NCBI RefSeq assembly: GCF_902168175.1
Contig: NZ_CABHOU010000101.1
Span: forward strand, 1-64,000
Length of the DNA stretch: 64,000 nt
Source: an uncultured Chitinophaga sp.
Lineage (GTDB): Bacteria > Bacteroidota > Bacteroidia > Chitinophagales > Chitinophagaceae
Direction of reading: 5' to 3'
Part shown: positions 45,859 to 54,362 of the stretch, piece after piece
How positions within the stretch are numbered: the stretch's first letter is position 1
Layout of the letters: each line of letters starts with the position of its first letter
Position numbers and translations under genes: made by a program
The notes under the pieces: generated by a model
Told to the model about the DNA's origin: nothing
The model's input: the letters and a program-made list of their open reading frames with translations, nothing else
The model's database searches: none

Positions 45859-48800
45859 TAGAAATTAATGTCAAGACCTACAGAAAAGATGCGGGTTTGC
45901 GGGTATTGCGGTAACGCATCCACACCGCGGGTAGTTACGCCTACCGTGCTGCCTACCAATCCGGTAGCGGCCTGGCTGGAATAAGAACTGCCTATTTCAG
46001 GGTCCTGGCCGGAGTACTTGGAGAAGGTGAGTACGTTGTTAGCCATACCAAATATCCTGGCGCTCGAAATGCTTACTTTCCGCAGGAAGTCGTTGGTGAA
46101 CGTATACCCGATCTGCAGGTTCTTCAGTTTTACATAATTGCCGCTTTCTACGAAGTAGCTGTTAACCGACGTATAGTTGCCGTTCGGATCAAGAGAGCCG
46201 TCGGGCGCCTGTACACGCGGCTGGGAAGTAAGGCCGTTATCACCGAAGAAAGAGGCACCGAAGATCTTGCTGGTAGTGTTACCGTCCGCAAAGCGGTACA
46301 TGCTGTAGGCTTTTACACCGTTGAAGATATCTACTCCCGCCACACCGTTGAACAACATGGCCACGTCCACTCCTTTCCAGTTAAGGCGTACGTTAGCGCC
46401 GAAAACCACTTTAGGGTTCGGGTTACCTAATACCTGGCGGTCGGCGATAGTGATGTTGCCGTCTTTATCAATGTCTTCGAATATCAGGTCGCCTGCATGG
46501 GCCACTTTACCACCCACTTTCTGTGTAGCTGCTTCCGCATCGGTCTGGAAGATGCCGAGCGATTTGTAACCGTAGAAGCTACCGAAAGGTAAGCCTGCTT
46601 TGGTGATAGTAAGGGCGTTGGTGCCCATCAGGTTAAAGCCGCTTTCGTCGAGGTTGTTATAATAGTTACGACCATCGAACAATGCATCGTTGGTAATACC
46701 GCTGAGGTCTACTACTTTGTTTTTATTAAAGCCTGCACTGGCGCTGATGTCGTAGCTAAAGTCGCCTGCTTTATCACGGTAGCCCAGTAACACATCCACC
46801 CCTTTACTGCTTACTTCGCCGATGTTGACAAGGTAGTTACCTTTATAACCCGCGCTGAGCGGCAGTCTTAAAGAGTACAACATGTCCTTCGTGCGTTTAT
46901 TGTACCATTCTGCCGTGAAATACAGTTTACCGGCCAGCAGTTCACCATCTAACCCGATATTGGTTTCATACACGGTTTCCCATTGCAGATCAGGATTAGG
47001 GATGGCGTTGATAGAGTTAGCGATCACCAATGGTGCGCCGGGTGCGAAGTTTTGTCCGCCATTGGCATTACCGCTGGTACCCTGGAACATGGCGTACGAA
47101 GCCAGGTAAGCGTAGGGCGGAATACTGCTGTTACCCAACGAACCGTAGCTGCCACGAAGTTTAAGCAGGTTGATGAAGGAAACGTTCTGTTTAAAGAATT
47201 CCTCGTCGCTGATATTCCAGCCGGCAGACACTGCCCCGAAAGTACCTTTCTGTTTGTTAGGGCCAAACACGGTAAAGTTAGCATCCTGGCGAATAGAACC
47301 GGAAATGTAGTAACGGTTATCGTAATTATAGTTCGCCCTTCCGAACCACGATTTCACCAGCCCGTTAGGGTCGTTTTTGCCGAAGGTGGTAATTTGCGAG
47401 TTGGAAGTTTGCACGAACGAGAAACCTGGCAGTCCCACCGCCGTCATACGGGTGCTGACGTTATTGTACTTCGACACGATTTGCTCGAAACCTCCTAATA
47501 CATTCACGTTATGTTTACCGAAAGCCTGGTCGTAGGTAAGCACATAGTTGCTGAGCAACTGGCTGCTGCGTACACTGCTTTTGGTAAGCGAGTTAGATGT
47601 TGGTGTGCCCGGACCGAAGTTCGGGTTGTCCTGGAAGTAATCCTGCGACTCGTCGTAATACGAATAACCCAGGTTACTGCGGAAACTGAAGTTGAACGGC
47701 AGTTTGATTTCCGCATATACGTTACCCTGCAGGTTGTTCTTAAAGTTCTCCATATCCGCCGAGTTCACCACGCCTAAGGGGTTAGGTGCGCCAAATGAAA
47801 TACCGTATCCCGGAGGTAAAGTACCTATCCTGCCGTCCTTTTCGTACAGCGGTACGATGGGCAGCGAACGGAAAGGCGCGTTCTTCATCATCGACTCCAC
47901 GGGACCTAAAGGCGAGGTTTTACGCCTGCTGATGGCCAGCTGTTCCCCTATTTTGATGAATTTGCCCAGCTTGTAATCCGTATTGATACGGAAGCCGCCG
48001 ATATTGGAGTAGTTTTTAATGAAGATACCGTCCTGTTTATTGTAGAAACCCGAGAACAGGTAACTTACTACGGGCGAGGAGCCGGCAACAGAGAGGTTAT
48101 AGTTCTGCTCCATACCATCGCGGTACAGCACGTCTACCCAATCCGTATTAGCCAGTGTATCCGTTTGCGTGGCATCGTCGAAAAAGGTGGGGTTCAGTAT
48201 GTTTTCCATCTTTATGTAATCCTCCTTGCCTAGCATTTTTACCAGTTTCGGTTTGGTAACGCCGTACCGCGCGTTGAAGTTGATAGAGGGTTTACTGCCA
48301 CTCCCCTTTTTTGTGGTAATAACGATTACCCCGCCGGCTGCTGCAGAACCATAAATGGCTGCCGCGCTGGCATCTTTGAGGATGTCGATAGTGGCAATAT
48401 CCTGCACGTTAATATTATCACCCGGTACCCTTACACCGTCCACAATGTATAGCGGCCCTGGCTGGTGCAGGGAAGACAAACCACGAATGATGATGGTAGG
48501 CTGTGCGTCCGGCTGACCGCTGTTCTTGATAATTTCAACGCCGGCCGCGCGGCCCTGTAAGGCTTCTGTAACGTTAGTAACCGGTTGGTTCTTAATCTGC
48601 GCACCGTTAACAGACGATACCGAACCGGTAAGGTCTTTACGTTTTTGGGTGCCATAACCCACCACCACTACCTCGGTAAGTTTACTTTTATCTGTTTCCA
48701 GTTGTACCGTAAAATTCGTTTGAGAACCGATGATCATACGCCTGGTTTCGTAACCGAGGAAACTAATGAGCAGCGTATTGCCGCCTGCGGGCACGGTCAG

Positions 48801-48995
48801 GGTAAAGTTACCCTGTGCATCGGTGCTGGTACCTACGCTGGTACCTTGTACGGCCACGGTGGCGCCAAGCAGGGCAACCCCTTCTTCTCCGGTTACTTTA
48901 CCGGTAACCGTTTTTTGTTGGGCATAGGTTATGTTTACGAGAAAAAGCAATAGCAAGCTAAACATTGCTCTGGCAAGCAGTAGTGTTTTAGTCAT
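45858..48995 (-). CDS. SusC/RagA TonB-dependent transporter
   Basis: 1045 residues. Signal peptide (MTKTLLLARAMFSLLLLFLVNITYAQ), carboxypeptidase-regulatory-like domain (VTGKVTGEEGVALLGATVAVQG), TonB box region, plug domain (VVVGYGTQKRKDLTGSVSSV, AAGGVIVITTKKG) and a C-terminal barrel. No N-terminal STN domain, unlike the transporter at 24408, consistent with regulation by the SusR-like protein rather than FecI/FecR. First gene of the operon that continues with susD, GH71/99-like and GH97. Confidence 0.96.
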   Translation of the reverse strand: MTKTLLLARAMFSLLLLFLVNITYAQQKTVTGKVTGEEGVALLGATVAVQGTSVGTSTDAQGNFTLTVPAGGNTLLISFLGYETRRMIIGSQTNFTVQLETDKSKLTEVVVVGYGTQKRKDLTGSVSSVNGAQIKNQPVTNVTEALQGRAAGVEIIKNSGQPDAQPTIIIRGLSSLHQPGPLYIVDGVRVPGDNINVQDIATIDILKDASAAAIYGSAAAGGVIVITTKKGSGSKPSINFNARYGVTKPKLVKMLGKEDYIKMENILNPTFFDDATQTDTLANTDWVDVLYRDGMEQNYNLSVAGSSPVVSYLFSGFYNKQDGIFIKNYSNIGGFRINTDYKLGKFIKIGEQLAISRRKTSPLGPVESMMKNAPFRSLPIVPLYEKDGRIGTLPPGYGISFGAPNPLGVVNSADMENFKNNLQGNVYAEIKLPFNFSFRSNLGYSYYDESQDYFQDNPNFGPGTPTSNSLTKSSVRSSQLLSNYVLTYDQAFGKHNVNVLGGFEQIVSKYNNVSTRMTAVGLPGFSFVQTSNSQITTFGKNDPNGLVKSWFGRANYNYDNRYYISGSIRQDANFTVFGPNKQKGTFGAVSAGWNISDEEFFKQNVSFINLLKLRGSYGSLGNSSIPPYAYLASYAMFQGTSGNANGGQNFAPGAPLVIANSINAIPNPDLQWETVYETNIGLDGELLAGKLYFTAEWYNKRTKDMLYSLRLPLSAGYKGNYLVNIGEVSSKGVDVLLGYRDKAGDFSYDISASAGFNKNKVVDLSGITNDALFDGRNYYNNLDESGFNLMGTNALTITKAGLPFGSFYGYKSLGIFQTDAEAATQKVGGKVAHAGDLIFEDIDKDGNITIADRQVLGNPNPKVVFGANVRLNWKGVDVAMLFNGVAGVDIFNGVKAYSMYRFADGNTTSKIFGASFFGDNGLTSQPRVQAPDGSLDPNGNYTSVNSYFVESGNYVKLKNLQIGYTFTNDFLRKVSISSARIFGMANNVLTFSKYSGQDPEIGSSYSSQAATGLVGSTVGVTTRGVDALPQYPQTRIFSVGLDINF

Positions 48996-49310
48996 AACTG
49001 GGAATTTAATTTAGAGAACGAATAGGTTCGGCGAGAACCGAAAAAAGGGAAACGTGTTAAGCTTTTAGTTGATCTGGAATTTTGTTTAGATAATCGTTTT
49101 TCGCTGAGTTGTGATCGAAAATCTTACGCCGCTGTATCAGTACAAAGGCAAAGAAAGCCTCTTAAGCGGGCCCGCGCAAATAATATCCTGAAAGTATAAC
49201 GAATAGTGGCAAAACGGGGTCGATATGAAGGATTAACAATCTAACTATCAAACACTTATTATTATATTAAACAATTACATATATACTGATATCTTAACGA
49301 AAAAGGGGCC
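48996..49310. other. Intergenic region between SusR-like gene and susC
   Basis: 315 bases, presumed to hold the susC promoter and the SusR-like binding site. AT-rich near 49245-49295. Short palindrome GCGGGCCCGC at 49166-49175 and a small hairpin GGTTC-GGCGA-GAACC at 49025-49039. No exact TAnnTTTG on the minus strand was seen, so the promoter may depend on the activator. Confidence 0.55.
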
Positions 49311-49320
49311 TTAGCCCCCC
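49300..49320 (-). terminator. Terminator of the SusR-like gene with the stop codon in the loop
   Basis: On the minus strand: GGGGC-TAAG-GCCCC followed by a T-run. The TAA stop codon of the gene lies in the hairpin loop region, so the stem starts within the last two codons. Confidence 0.75.
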
Positions 49321-50930
49321 TGAATTTTCATAATACGGCGTTCAAATTCTTCATTCGGAACAATGGATTTATTCTTGATCCGCGTTTTATAAGTATTGAT
49401 GGTGTTACCCGAATATTGGAGGATGTGGGCGATCTTTTCCGTGTCAGAAATACCAAGGCGGATCAGTGCAAAAATACGAAGGTCGGTATTCATCAATTCC
49501 CCGTCTTTTAATTCGATCTGGTCTTCGTGATTAAATAAAGCGTTGAATTCACCCTTAAAGTGCGGGAACAGTTTCAGGAAGATGCGGTCGAAGTCGGCCA
49601 GCAGGTAGTCCTTTTCTGCTTTCAGGTCTATTTTGCCGGTAAGACTTTTGATTTCGTCGAACTTACGGTCTTTAATTTTTGCTTCCAGGTTCTTCTTAAA
49701 CTTCTCCATTTTCTCGAAGAACTCAGAGTTGGCGGTAAAGAAGTAACCGATGTATTCCTCTTTAATATTATTCGCTTCCTGCAGGTTGTTGTTCGCTTCG
49801 ATCAGGCGGTGATTGATTTCCTGCTCTTTCACATGGGCCTGTGTAATAATCTGCTGGGCGACCTTGAGTTTCTTCACCTGCCGCAACACCGTTATGGTAA
49901 GTACCACCACCCCTATCAGCAAAAAAGTAACAATTACCGCGTAGGTGATCCAGGTTTTCTCCTGTTTCTTTACGAGTAGCAGCTTTTCACTTTCAATAAG
50001 GGGCAGGATGTCGGTAATGCGTACTTTACGGTGCCTTGCGCCATAGGAAGCCGCATCGGAAATAGCGAGTTGTATGCAGGTAGACGCATCTTTCACGTTC
50101 CCCTTTCTATATAATAAGGTAGCCAGGTTATAGGCGGCCGAAGTTTCCTTGGTGCAGGATTTAATATCGGCAATGGTGGCCTCTATCAATAACGCAATGG
50201 CATCGTCGTTCTGCTGCTTCTGGATGTAAATGTCGGCCAGTGTGGAAGCGGTAAGGGCCACTTCGTGTTCAGTAAGGCCCTTCCTCGCCATCAACCTTTT
50301 ATAAGTTTCCAGCGCCCGGTCCTTTTGCCCCAGGCGTATATCTTTTAATCCACTGTAATATTCATAATCAAACGAACCCGGAGGCATACGCACCAGCGCC
50401 GAATCGAGGTAACGGCTGCCTTCGGCCACGTTACCTGGTGTATGATAACTGTCGTTCGCATAATCGGCCATATCGTAATAGAAACGGCCCAGCAGCAGGA
50501 AGTACTCGGTTTCGAGCTGTGCAGGTAAAAAGCGGGGATGAATGCTGTTCAGGGAGTCGGCGGCGTCTTTAAACAGGCCGGCCGACAACAGGGAGAAACA
50601 TACCTTTAGTTTGGCTTGCTGAATAAGCGCCTCGTCATGAAGCTGTTCAGCAGCATCCTGCAACTTTAACGCGTAACTGTACGCCGAGTCGTAGCGGTAC
50701 GACTTATATTCTTCATAAAGCTTCAAACATAAATTAAAGCGGCCCGCCTGATCGGGAGCTGCCTGCAGGGCACTTTTCGTTTGCTGAATAGCTTTTTCTT
50801 TCAAACTATCGAACAAGGGGGCCTGTTGTATGGTTTGATCAAGATGTTCTAACGCGGATTCTATGTTTTGCTGTGCAAATAAGGGGATGGATGATAATAC
50901 CCAGACAGCGATCAGTAATAATTTACGCAT
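49311..50930 (-). CDS. SusR-like membrane transcription regulator (DUF6377 type)
   Basis: 539 residues. Signal peptide MRKLLLIAVWVLSSIPLFAQ, periplasmic TPR-like helical repeats (about 25-310), one transmembrane helix (WITYAVIVTFLLIGVVVLTITVL), a coiled coil, then a cytoplasmic domain ending in a LuxR-like helix-turn-helix (NTDLRIFALIRLGISDTEKIAHILQYSGNTINTYKTRIKNKS). This matches the SusR activator family of Bacteroides starch utilisation systems. Expected to bind oligosaccharides in the periplasm and activate the susC operon. Followed by a terminator before susC, so it is probably separately transcribed. Confidence 0.9.
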   Translation of the reverse strand: MRKLLLIAVWVLSSIPLFAQQNIESALEHLDQTIQQAPLFDSLKEKAIQQTKSALQAAPDQAGRFNLCLKLYEEYKSYRYDSAYSYALKLQDAAEQLHDEALIQQAKLKVCFSLLSAGLFKDAADSLNSIHPRFLPAQLETEYFLLLGRFYYDMADYANDSYHTPGNVAEGSRYLDSALVRMPPGSFDYEYYSGLKDIRLGQKDRALETYKRLMARKGLTEHEVALTASTLADIYIQKQQNDDAIALLIEATIADIKSCTKETSAAYNLATLLYRKGNVKDASTCIQLAISDAASYGARHRKVRITDILPLIESEKLLLVKKQEKTWITYAVIVTFLLIGVVVLTITVLRQVKKLKVAQQIITQAHVKEQEINHRLIEANNNLQEANNIKEEYIGYFFTANSEFFEKMEKFKKNLEAKIKDRKFDEIKSLTGKIDLKAEKDYLLADFDRIFLKLFPHFKGEFNALFNHEDQIELKDGELMNTDLRIFALIRLGISDTEKIAHILQYSGNTINTYKTRIKNKSIVPNEEFERRIMKIQGG

Positions 50931-51116
50931 ACCAGTTCCGGTAACTTCATTTTAGACAAAATAAGCAAAATTCCCTATCCGGTACATCTATTTTCGAAGC
51001 TGGTCGTACTGTCAAACCTGGAAAGTATTAATGCCTCACTGATCCGCCGTGGGGGAGATAAACGGGGACGACTGAGGACATCGCTGATACTATATTAACA
51101 AATCACTCCGAACCAA

Positions 51117-51149
51117 CCTGAAAGCTACCTGAAAGCTTCCTGAAAGCAA
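51117..51149. repeat. Three tandem 11-bp repeats (CCTGAAAGCWW)
   Basis: Units 51117-51127, 51128-51138 and 51139-51149 read CCTGAAAGCTA, CCTGAAAGCTT and CCTGAAAGCAA. The 11-bp period puts each unit on the same face of the helix, a common arrangement for regulator sites. Lies about 190 bases upstream of the SusR-like start. Confidence 0.7.
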
Positions 51150-51194
51150 CAAGAGAGCAAGGAGAAGACCGGTAATATCATATCAGTATCTGCT

Positions 51195-51233
51195 AAAAAG
51201 AAAGCCCTGGCGCTCGGGAGCGTCAGGGCTTTC
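51195..51233 (-). terminator. Rho-independent terminator of the PAP2 gene
   Basis: Long stem GAAAGCCCTGGCGCTC/GAGCGTCAGGGCTTTC (one wobble) with a short loop; on the minus strand it is followed by TTTTT at 51195-51199. Ends about 20 bases after the PAP2 stop codon. Confidence 0.88.
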
Positions 51234-51253
51234 ATATGAACTAGTCTATTTTG

Positions 51254-52150
51254 TTAAGACTTCTTCTTATTCAATGAAACGGTCATGGCTACACCACTGC
51301 CATCTCCCGAGTAGTAAGGCGATAAGGAAATACCTTTATGTTTCTGCTTAATACGATGCAGTTCCGGCACCAGTATGCCCGATGCAGCACCCACTACCAT
51401 ACCCATGGCCACATCTGTACGGAAATGCCTGCCGCCTTTCATCCTGTAATACGCCACCACGCCCGGAGGTACTGCCGCCGCACCGTACAGTGCGATACGT
51501 TTCCAGCCCGTAATATGATGGTAGTCGGTAAATACTTTAGCCAGGAAAAAGGTAGATGCAGCCGCCACGGAAGCATGACCACTATAGAACGAGTTCGCTT
51601 TTGCATTGCCCACTTTCGAGGTGAGCGGCACGTCCGCGTTATATGTATAGGGCCTTTCCCTGCGGAAGCTGTACGCCAGGCCTACATACACCGTCTGGTT
51701 AATAGTATGTGTTATGAAATACATACCCAACAGGTCGAACCAGTCTTTACGGATATTTTTATCCAGCGCAATTAACGCGGGACTTAATACAGAGATATTG
51801 AGGAACAGGTCTGAATGGCTCATCGCGCGCGAGTAACCATCAGGGTTGTTAAAGATCACCGGGCGGTCGAACCAGTTTACATCCCGTGGATTAAGTGCCA
51901 GGGCCTGGCTTTCTGTGAGGGAAGCGTGCCTGGTTAGGGCAGGTAAAGCCACGGTCGAGAAGAGGAGTACGCCGCCGAAACCTACAGGCAATTCTACCCA
52001 GGGCCTGGCATTGTATATCTTTTCGCGGGCCGGTGTACTATCGGCCGGAGCAGCAATGGTTGTAACAGCAGAATCGGTGGCCGCAACCTGGGCATTACTG
52101 TTTGTAATGGCCAGCAAACATGCGGGTAAAAGAGTGATAAGCCTACGCAT
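51254..52150 (-). CDS. PAP2-family phosphatase, periplasmic
   Basis: 298 residues, signal peptide MRRLITLLPACLLAITNSNAQ. The three phosphatase motifs are present in order: RRERP (motif 1), NSFYSGHASVAA (motif 2, with Tyr-Ser-Gly-His in place of Pro-Ser-Gly-His) and RHFRTDVAMG (motif 3). Family members dephosphorylate membrane lipid phosphates such as undecaprenyl pyrophosphate or lipid A/phosphatidate. Monocistronic, with its own terminator. Substrate not deducible. Confidence 0.9.
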   Translation of the reverse strand: MRRLITLLPACLLAITNSNAQVAATDSAVTTIAAPADSTPAREKIYNARPWVELPVGFGGVLLFSTVALPALTRHASLTESQALALNPRDVNWFDRPVIFNNPDGYSRAMSHSDLFLNISVLSPALIALDKNIRKDWFDLLGMYFITHTINQTVYVGLAYSFRRERPYTYNADVPLTSKVGNAKANSFYSGHASVAAASTFFLAKVFTDYHHITGWKRIALYGAAAVPPGVVAYYRMKGGRHFRTDVAMGMVVGAASGILVPELHRIKQKHKGISLSPYYSGDGSGVAMTVSLNKKKS

Positions 52151-52266
52151 CGTAAAGTAAAAACCTGTTTAATCCAGCGTTAAAACTAAGCTTTTTCTCT
52201 CTTTGACAGCGCATCTTTAATTGTAGATATACACGCAATACAGGCATAAATCAATTTGGAGAACGT

Positions 52267-52346
52267 TTGCCGGCCGATGGCCGTAGCCGCTGCTACTGTA
52301 GTGAGCCTGCCGTGTTAACCACCTGTAAAGCAGGAACGGCCGGCAA
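52267..52346. repeat. 80-base inverted-repeat element between divergent genes
   Basis: Ends TTGCCGGCCG (52267-52276) and CGGCCGGCAA (52337-52346) are exact inverted copies; an inner CCTGC/GCAGG pair (52306-52310, 52330-52334) nests inside. Lies in the 255-base gap between the PAP2 and helicase genes. Could be a folded RNA leader or a small extragenic repeat. Confidence 0.5.
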
Positions 52347-52393
52347 TTCTATTTATCCGCATCGTGCGTAAAAATTGCTTATCCCATAATCCT

Positions 52394-52401
52394 TAACTTT
52401 G
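52394..52401 (+). promoter_or_regulatory. -7 element TAACTTTG immediately before the helicase ATG
   Basis: Exact TAnnTTTG, ending 4 bases before the ATG at 52406. With the usual spacing the transcript would start at or next to the initiation codon, i.e. a leaderless mRNA. Confidence 0.55.
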
Positions 52402-52405
52402 CGCC

Positions 52406-54313
52406 ATGGATTATTTTAAAAAGCTGCTGGCTTTGCTGAAAATAGAGCAGGAAGAAGATAAACGAAGCTACCAGGCGCTCACCGAAAGTACCTCTGTAAA
52501 CGAACGCCGCGCCAGTGGCCTCACCTGGTACCCTATCGCCATCCGCGATACGGAAATGGGCCGGGCCGACTACCTCACGGTAGAAGTAGAACGTACCACC
52601 CACCAGGATATTCCCACCCAGCTCCGTTTTGGCGCAGCCGCCACGCTTTTCTCCAACCACGATCCTAAAACCGACCGGGTAGAGGGTACTATTACCTGGC
52701 AGGGGGGCGACCGGCTTAAAATAAGCCTGCGTACCGACGAACTGCCGGAATGGAGCCGCGATGGCAAACTGGGTATCGACCTGCTGTTCGACGATAACAG
52801 CTACGACGAAATGCAGAATGCCCTGAAACTGGCCATGGAGCTGAGCGAAAAGAAAGAAGAAGGTCGCCTGGTGCATATACTCTCCGGCGCGCAAAAGCCC
52901 ACATTCGACACTGAATTCCATCCCTTTCAGCTACCAACCCTTAACCCTTCGCAGCAGGAAGCGGTAAATAAGATACTGTCGGCCAACGAACTGGCCATTG
53001 TGCATGGGCCTCCTGGTACGGGCAAAACCACTACACTCGTGCAGGCCATTAAGGCGATCGCTAAAAACGATAATCGCAAGATACTGGTGGTGGCGCCCAG
53101 TAATGCGGCGGTAGATTTGCTGAGCGATAAACTTTCCGGTGCGGGCCTCAACGTACTGCGTGTGGGCAACCCGGCGCGTGTGTCCGAAAGGCTCACTTCC
53201 CTCACGCTCGACAGCAAAATGGCCGATCATCAGCAAATGAAGGAAATCAAACGGATGAAGAAACAGGCGTCCGAGTTCCGGAACATGGCCCACAAATACA
53301 AACGGAACTTCGGGAAGGCCGAACGCGACCAGCGTAAAGCCCTGTTCGACGAGGCCCGTAATATTATGAAGCAGGTAGAAAATACAGAGCAGTATATCAT
53401 TGAAGACCTGATGAACAAGGCGCAGGTAATTACGGCCACACTGGTGGGCGCTAATCATTACACCGTGCGTAACCTGAAATATCATACCGTGGTGATAGAT
53501 GAAGCTGGTCAGGCCCTGGAGCCTGCCTGCTGGATACCCATACTGAAAGGCAAAAAAGTAGTGCTGGCGGGCGATCATTGCCAGTTATCCCCCACCATCA
53601 AATCTAATGAAGCCGCCCAGAAAGGGCTGGCCACTACCCTGCTTGAAAAATGCGTAAGCGCACATCCCGAGGCGGTGGTACTGCTGCAGGAACAATACCG
53701 CATGCACGAAACCATTATGGGTTACTCATCGTCGGTATTTTATGCAGATCAACTAAAGGCGCATGCTTCGGTGGCAGGCCACCTGCTGTTTACGGAGGAT
53801 ACCCCGCTCAACTTTGTAGACACTGCAGGCTGCGGCTTTGAAGAACGGCTCGATGGTACCAGCACCACCAACCCGGAAGAAGCGGCGTTCGTATTCAAAC
53901 ATCTTTTGCAACTGGTAACGGCCCTGCAACCACATTACCGCGAGCAGGACTTTCCCAGTATCGCTATTATATCGCCGTACAGGCAACAGATACAGCTGTT
54001 AAAAGAACAACTGGAAAACAACCCGGAGCTGAAGGTGTATGGCAGTAAAATATCAGTTAACACCATCGACAGCTTCCAGGGGCAGGAGCGCGATATTGTG
54101 TATATCAGTATGACCCGGAGTAATGCCGACAGCAAAATTGGCTTCCTTGCAGATATCAGAAGGATGAACGTGGCGATGACAAGGGCCCGGAAGAAGCTGG
54201 TGGTGATAGGCGACAGCGGCACGCTTTCGCAGGAGGCGTTTTATGCAGGTTTTATCAGTTACGCAGAACAACATAACGCTTACCAGAGCGCCTGGGAGTT
54301 TATGGTGGATTAG
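52406..54313 (+). CDS. Upf1/IGHMBP2-like superfamily 1 helicase
   Basis: 635 residues. An N-terminal beta-barrel region (about 1-170) precedes the SF1 helicase core: Walker A VHGPPGTGKTTTLVQAI (near 201-210), DEAG box VVIDEAGQALEPACW, QEQYRMHETIMGY, and SFQGQERDIVYISMTRSN with NVAMTRARKKLVVIGD at the end. This matches the IGHMBP2/SMUBP-2 group of 5'-to-3' RNA/DNA helicases that is widespread in Bacteroidota. Cytoplasmic. Monocistronic. Biological role in bacteria is not established. Confidence 0.93.
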   Translation: MDYFKKLLALLKIEQEEDKRSYQALTESTSVNERRASGLTWYPIAIRDTEMGRADYLTVEVERTTHQDIPTQLRFGAAATLFSNHDPKTDRVEGTITWQGGDRLKISLRTDELPEWSRDGKLGIDLLFDDNSYDEMQNALKLAMELSEKKEEGRLVHILSGAQKPTFDTEFHPFQLPTLNPSQQEAVNKILSANELAIVHGPPGTGKTTTLVQAIKAIAKNDNRKILVVAPSNAAVDLLSDKLSGAGLNVLRVGNPARVSERLTSLTLDSKMADHQQMKEIKRMKKQASEFRNMAHKYKRNFGKAERDQRKALFDEARNIMKQVENTEQYIIEDLMNKAQVITATLVGANHYTVRNLKYHTVVIDEAGQALEPACWIPILKGKKVVLAGDHCQLSPTIKSNEAAQKGLATTLLEKCVSAHPEAVVLLQEQYRMHETIMGYSSSVFYADQLKAHASVAGHLLFTEDTPLNFVDTAGCGFEERLDGTSTTNPEEAAFVFKHLLQLVTALQPHYREQDFPSIAIISPYRQQIQLLKEQLENNPELKVYGSKISVNTIDSFQGQERDIVYISMTRSNADSKIGFLADIRRMNVAMTRARKKLVVIGDSGTLSQEAFYAGFISYAEQHNAYQSAWEFMVD

Positions 54314-54362
54314 CGATTTATTTAAAATTCAGTATGTTGCAGGATAAGCCTTATCTAACGTT

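Larger units (their letters stand above)
50931..51253. other. Intergenic region upstream of the SusR-like gene
   Basis: 323 bases with two notable items: three tandem 11-bp repeats at 51117-51149 and a strong hairpin at 51200-51233. Both are listed separately. No small gene seen. Confidence 0.6.
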
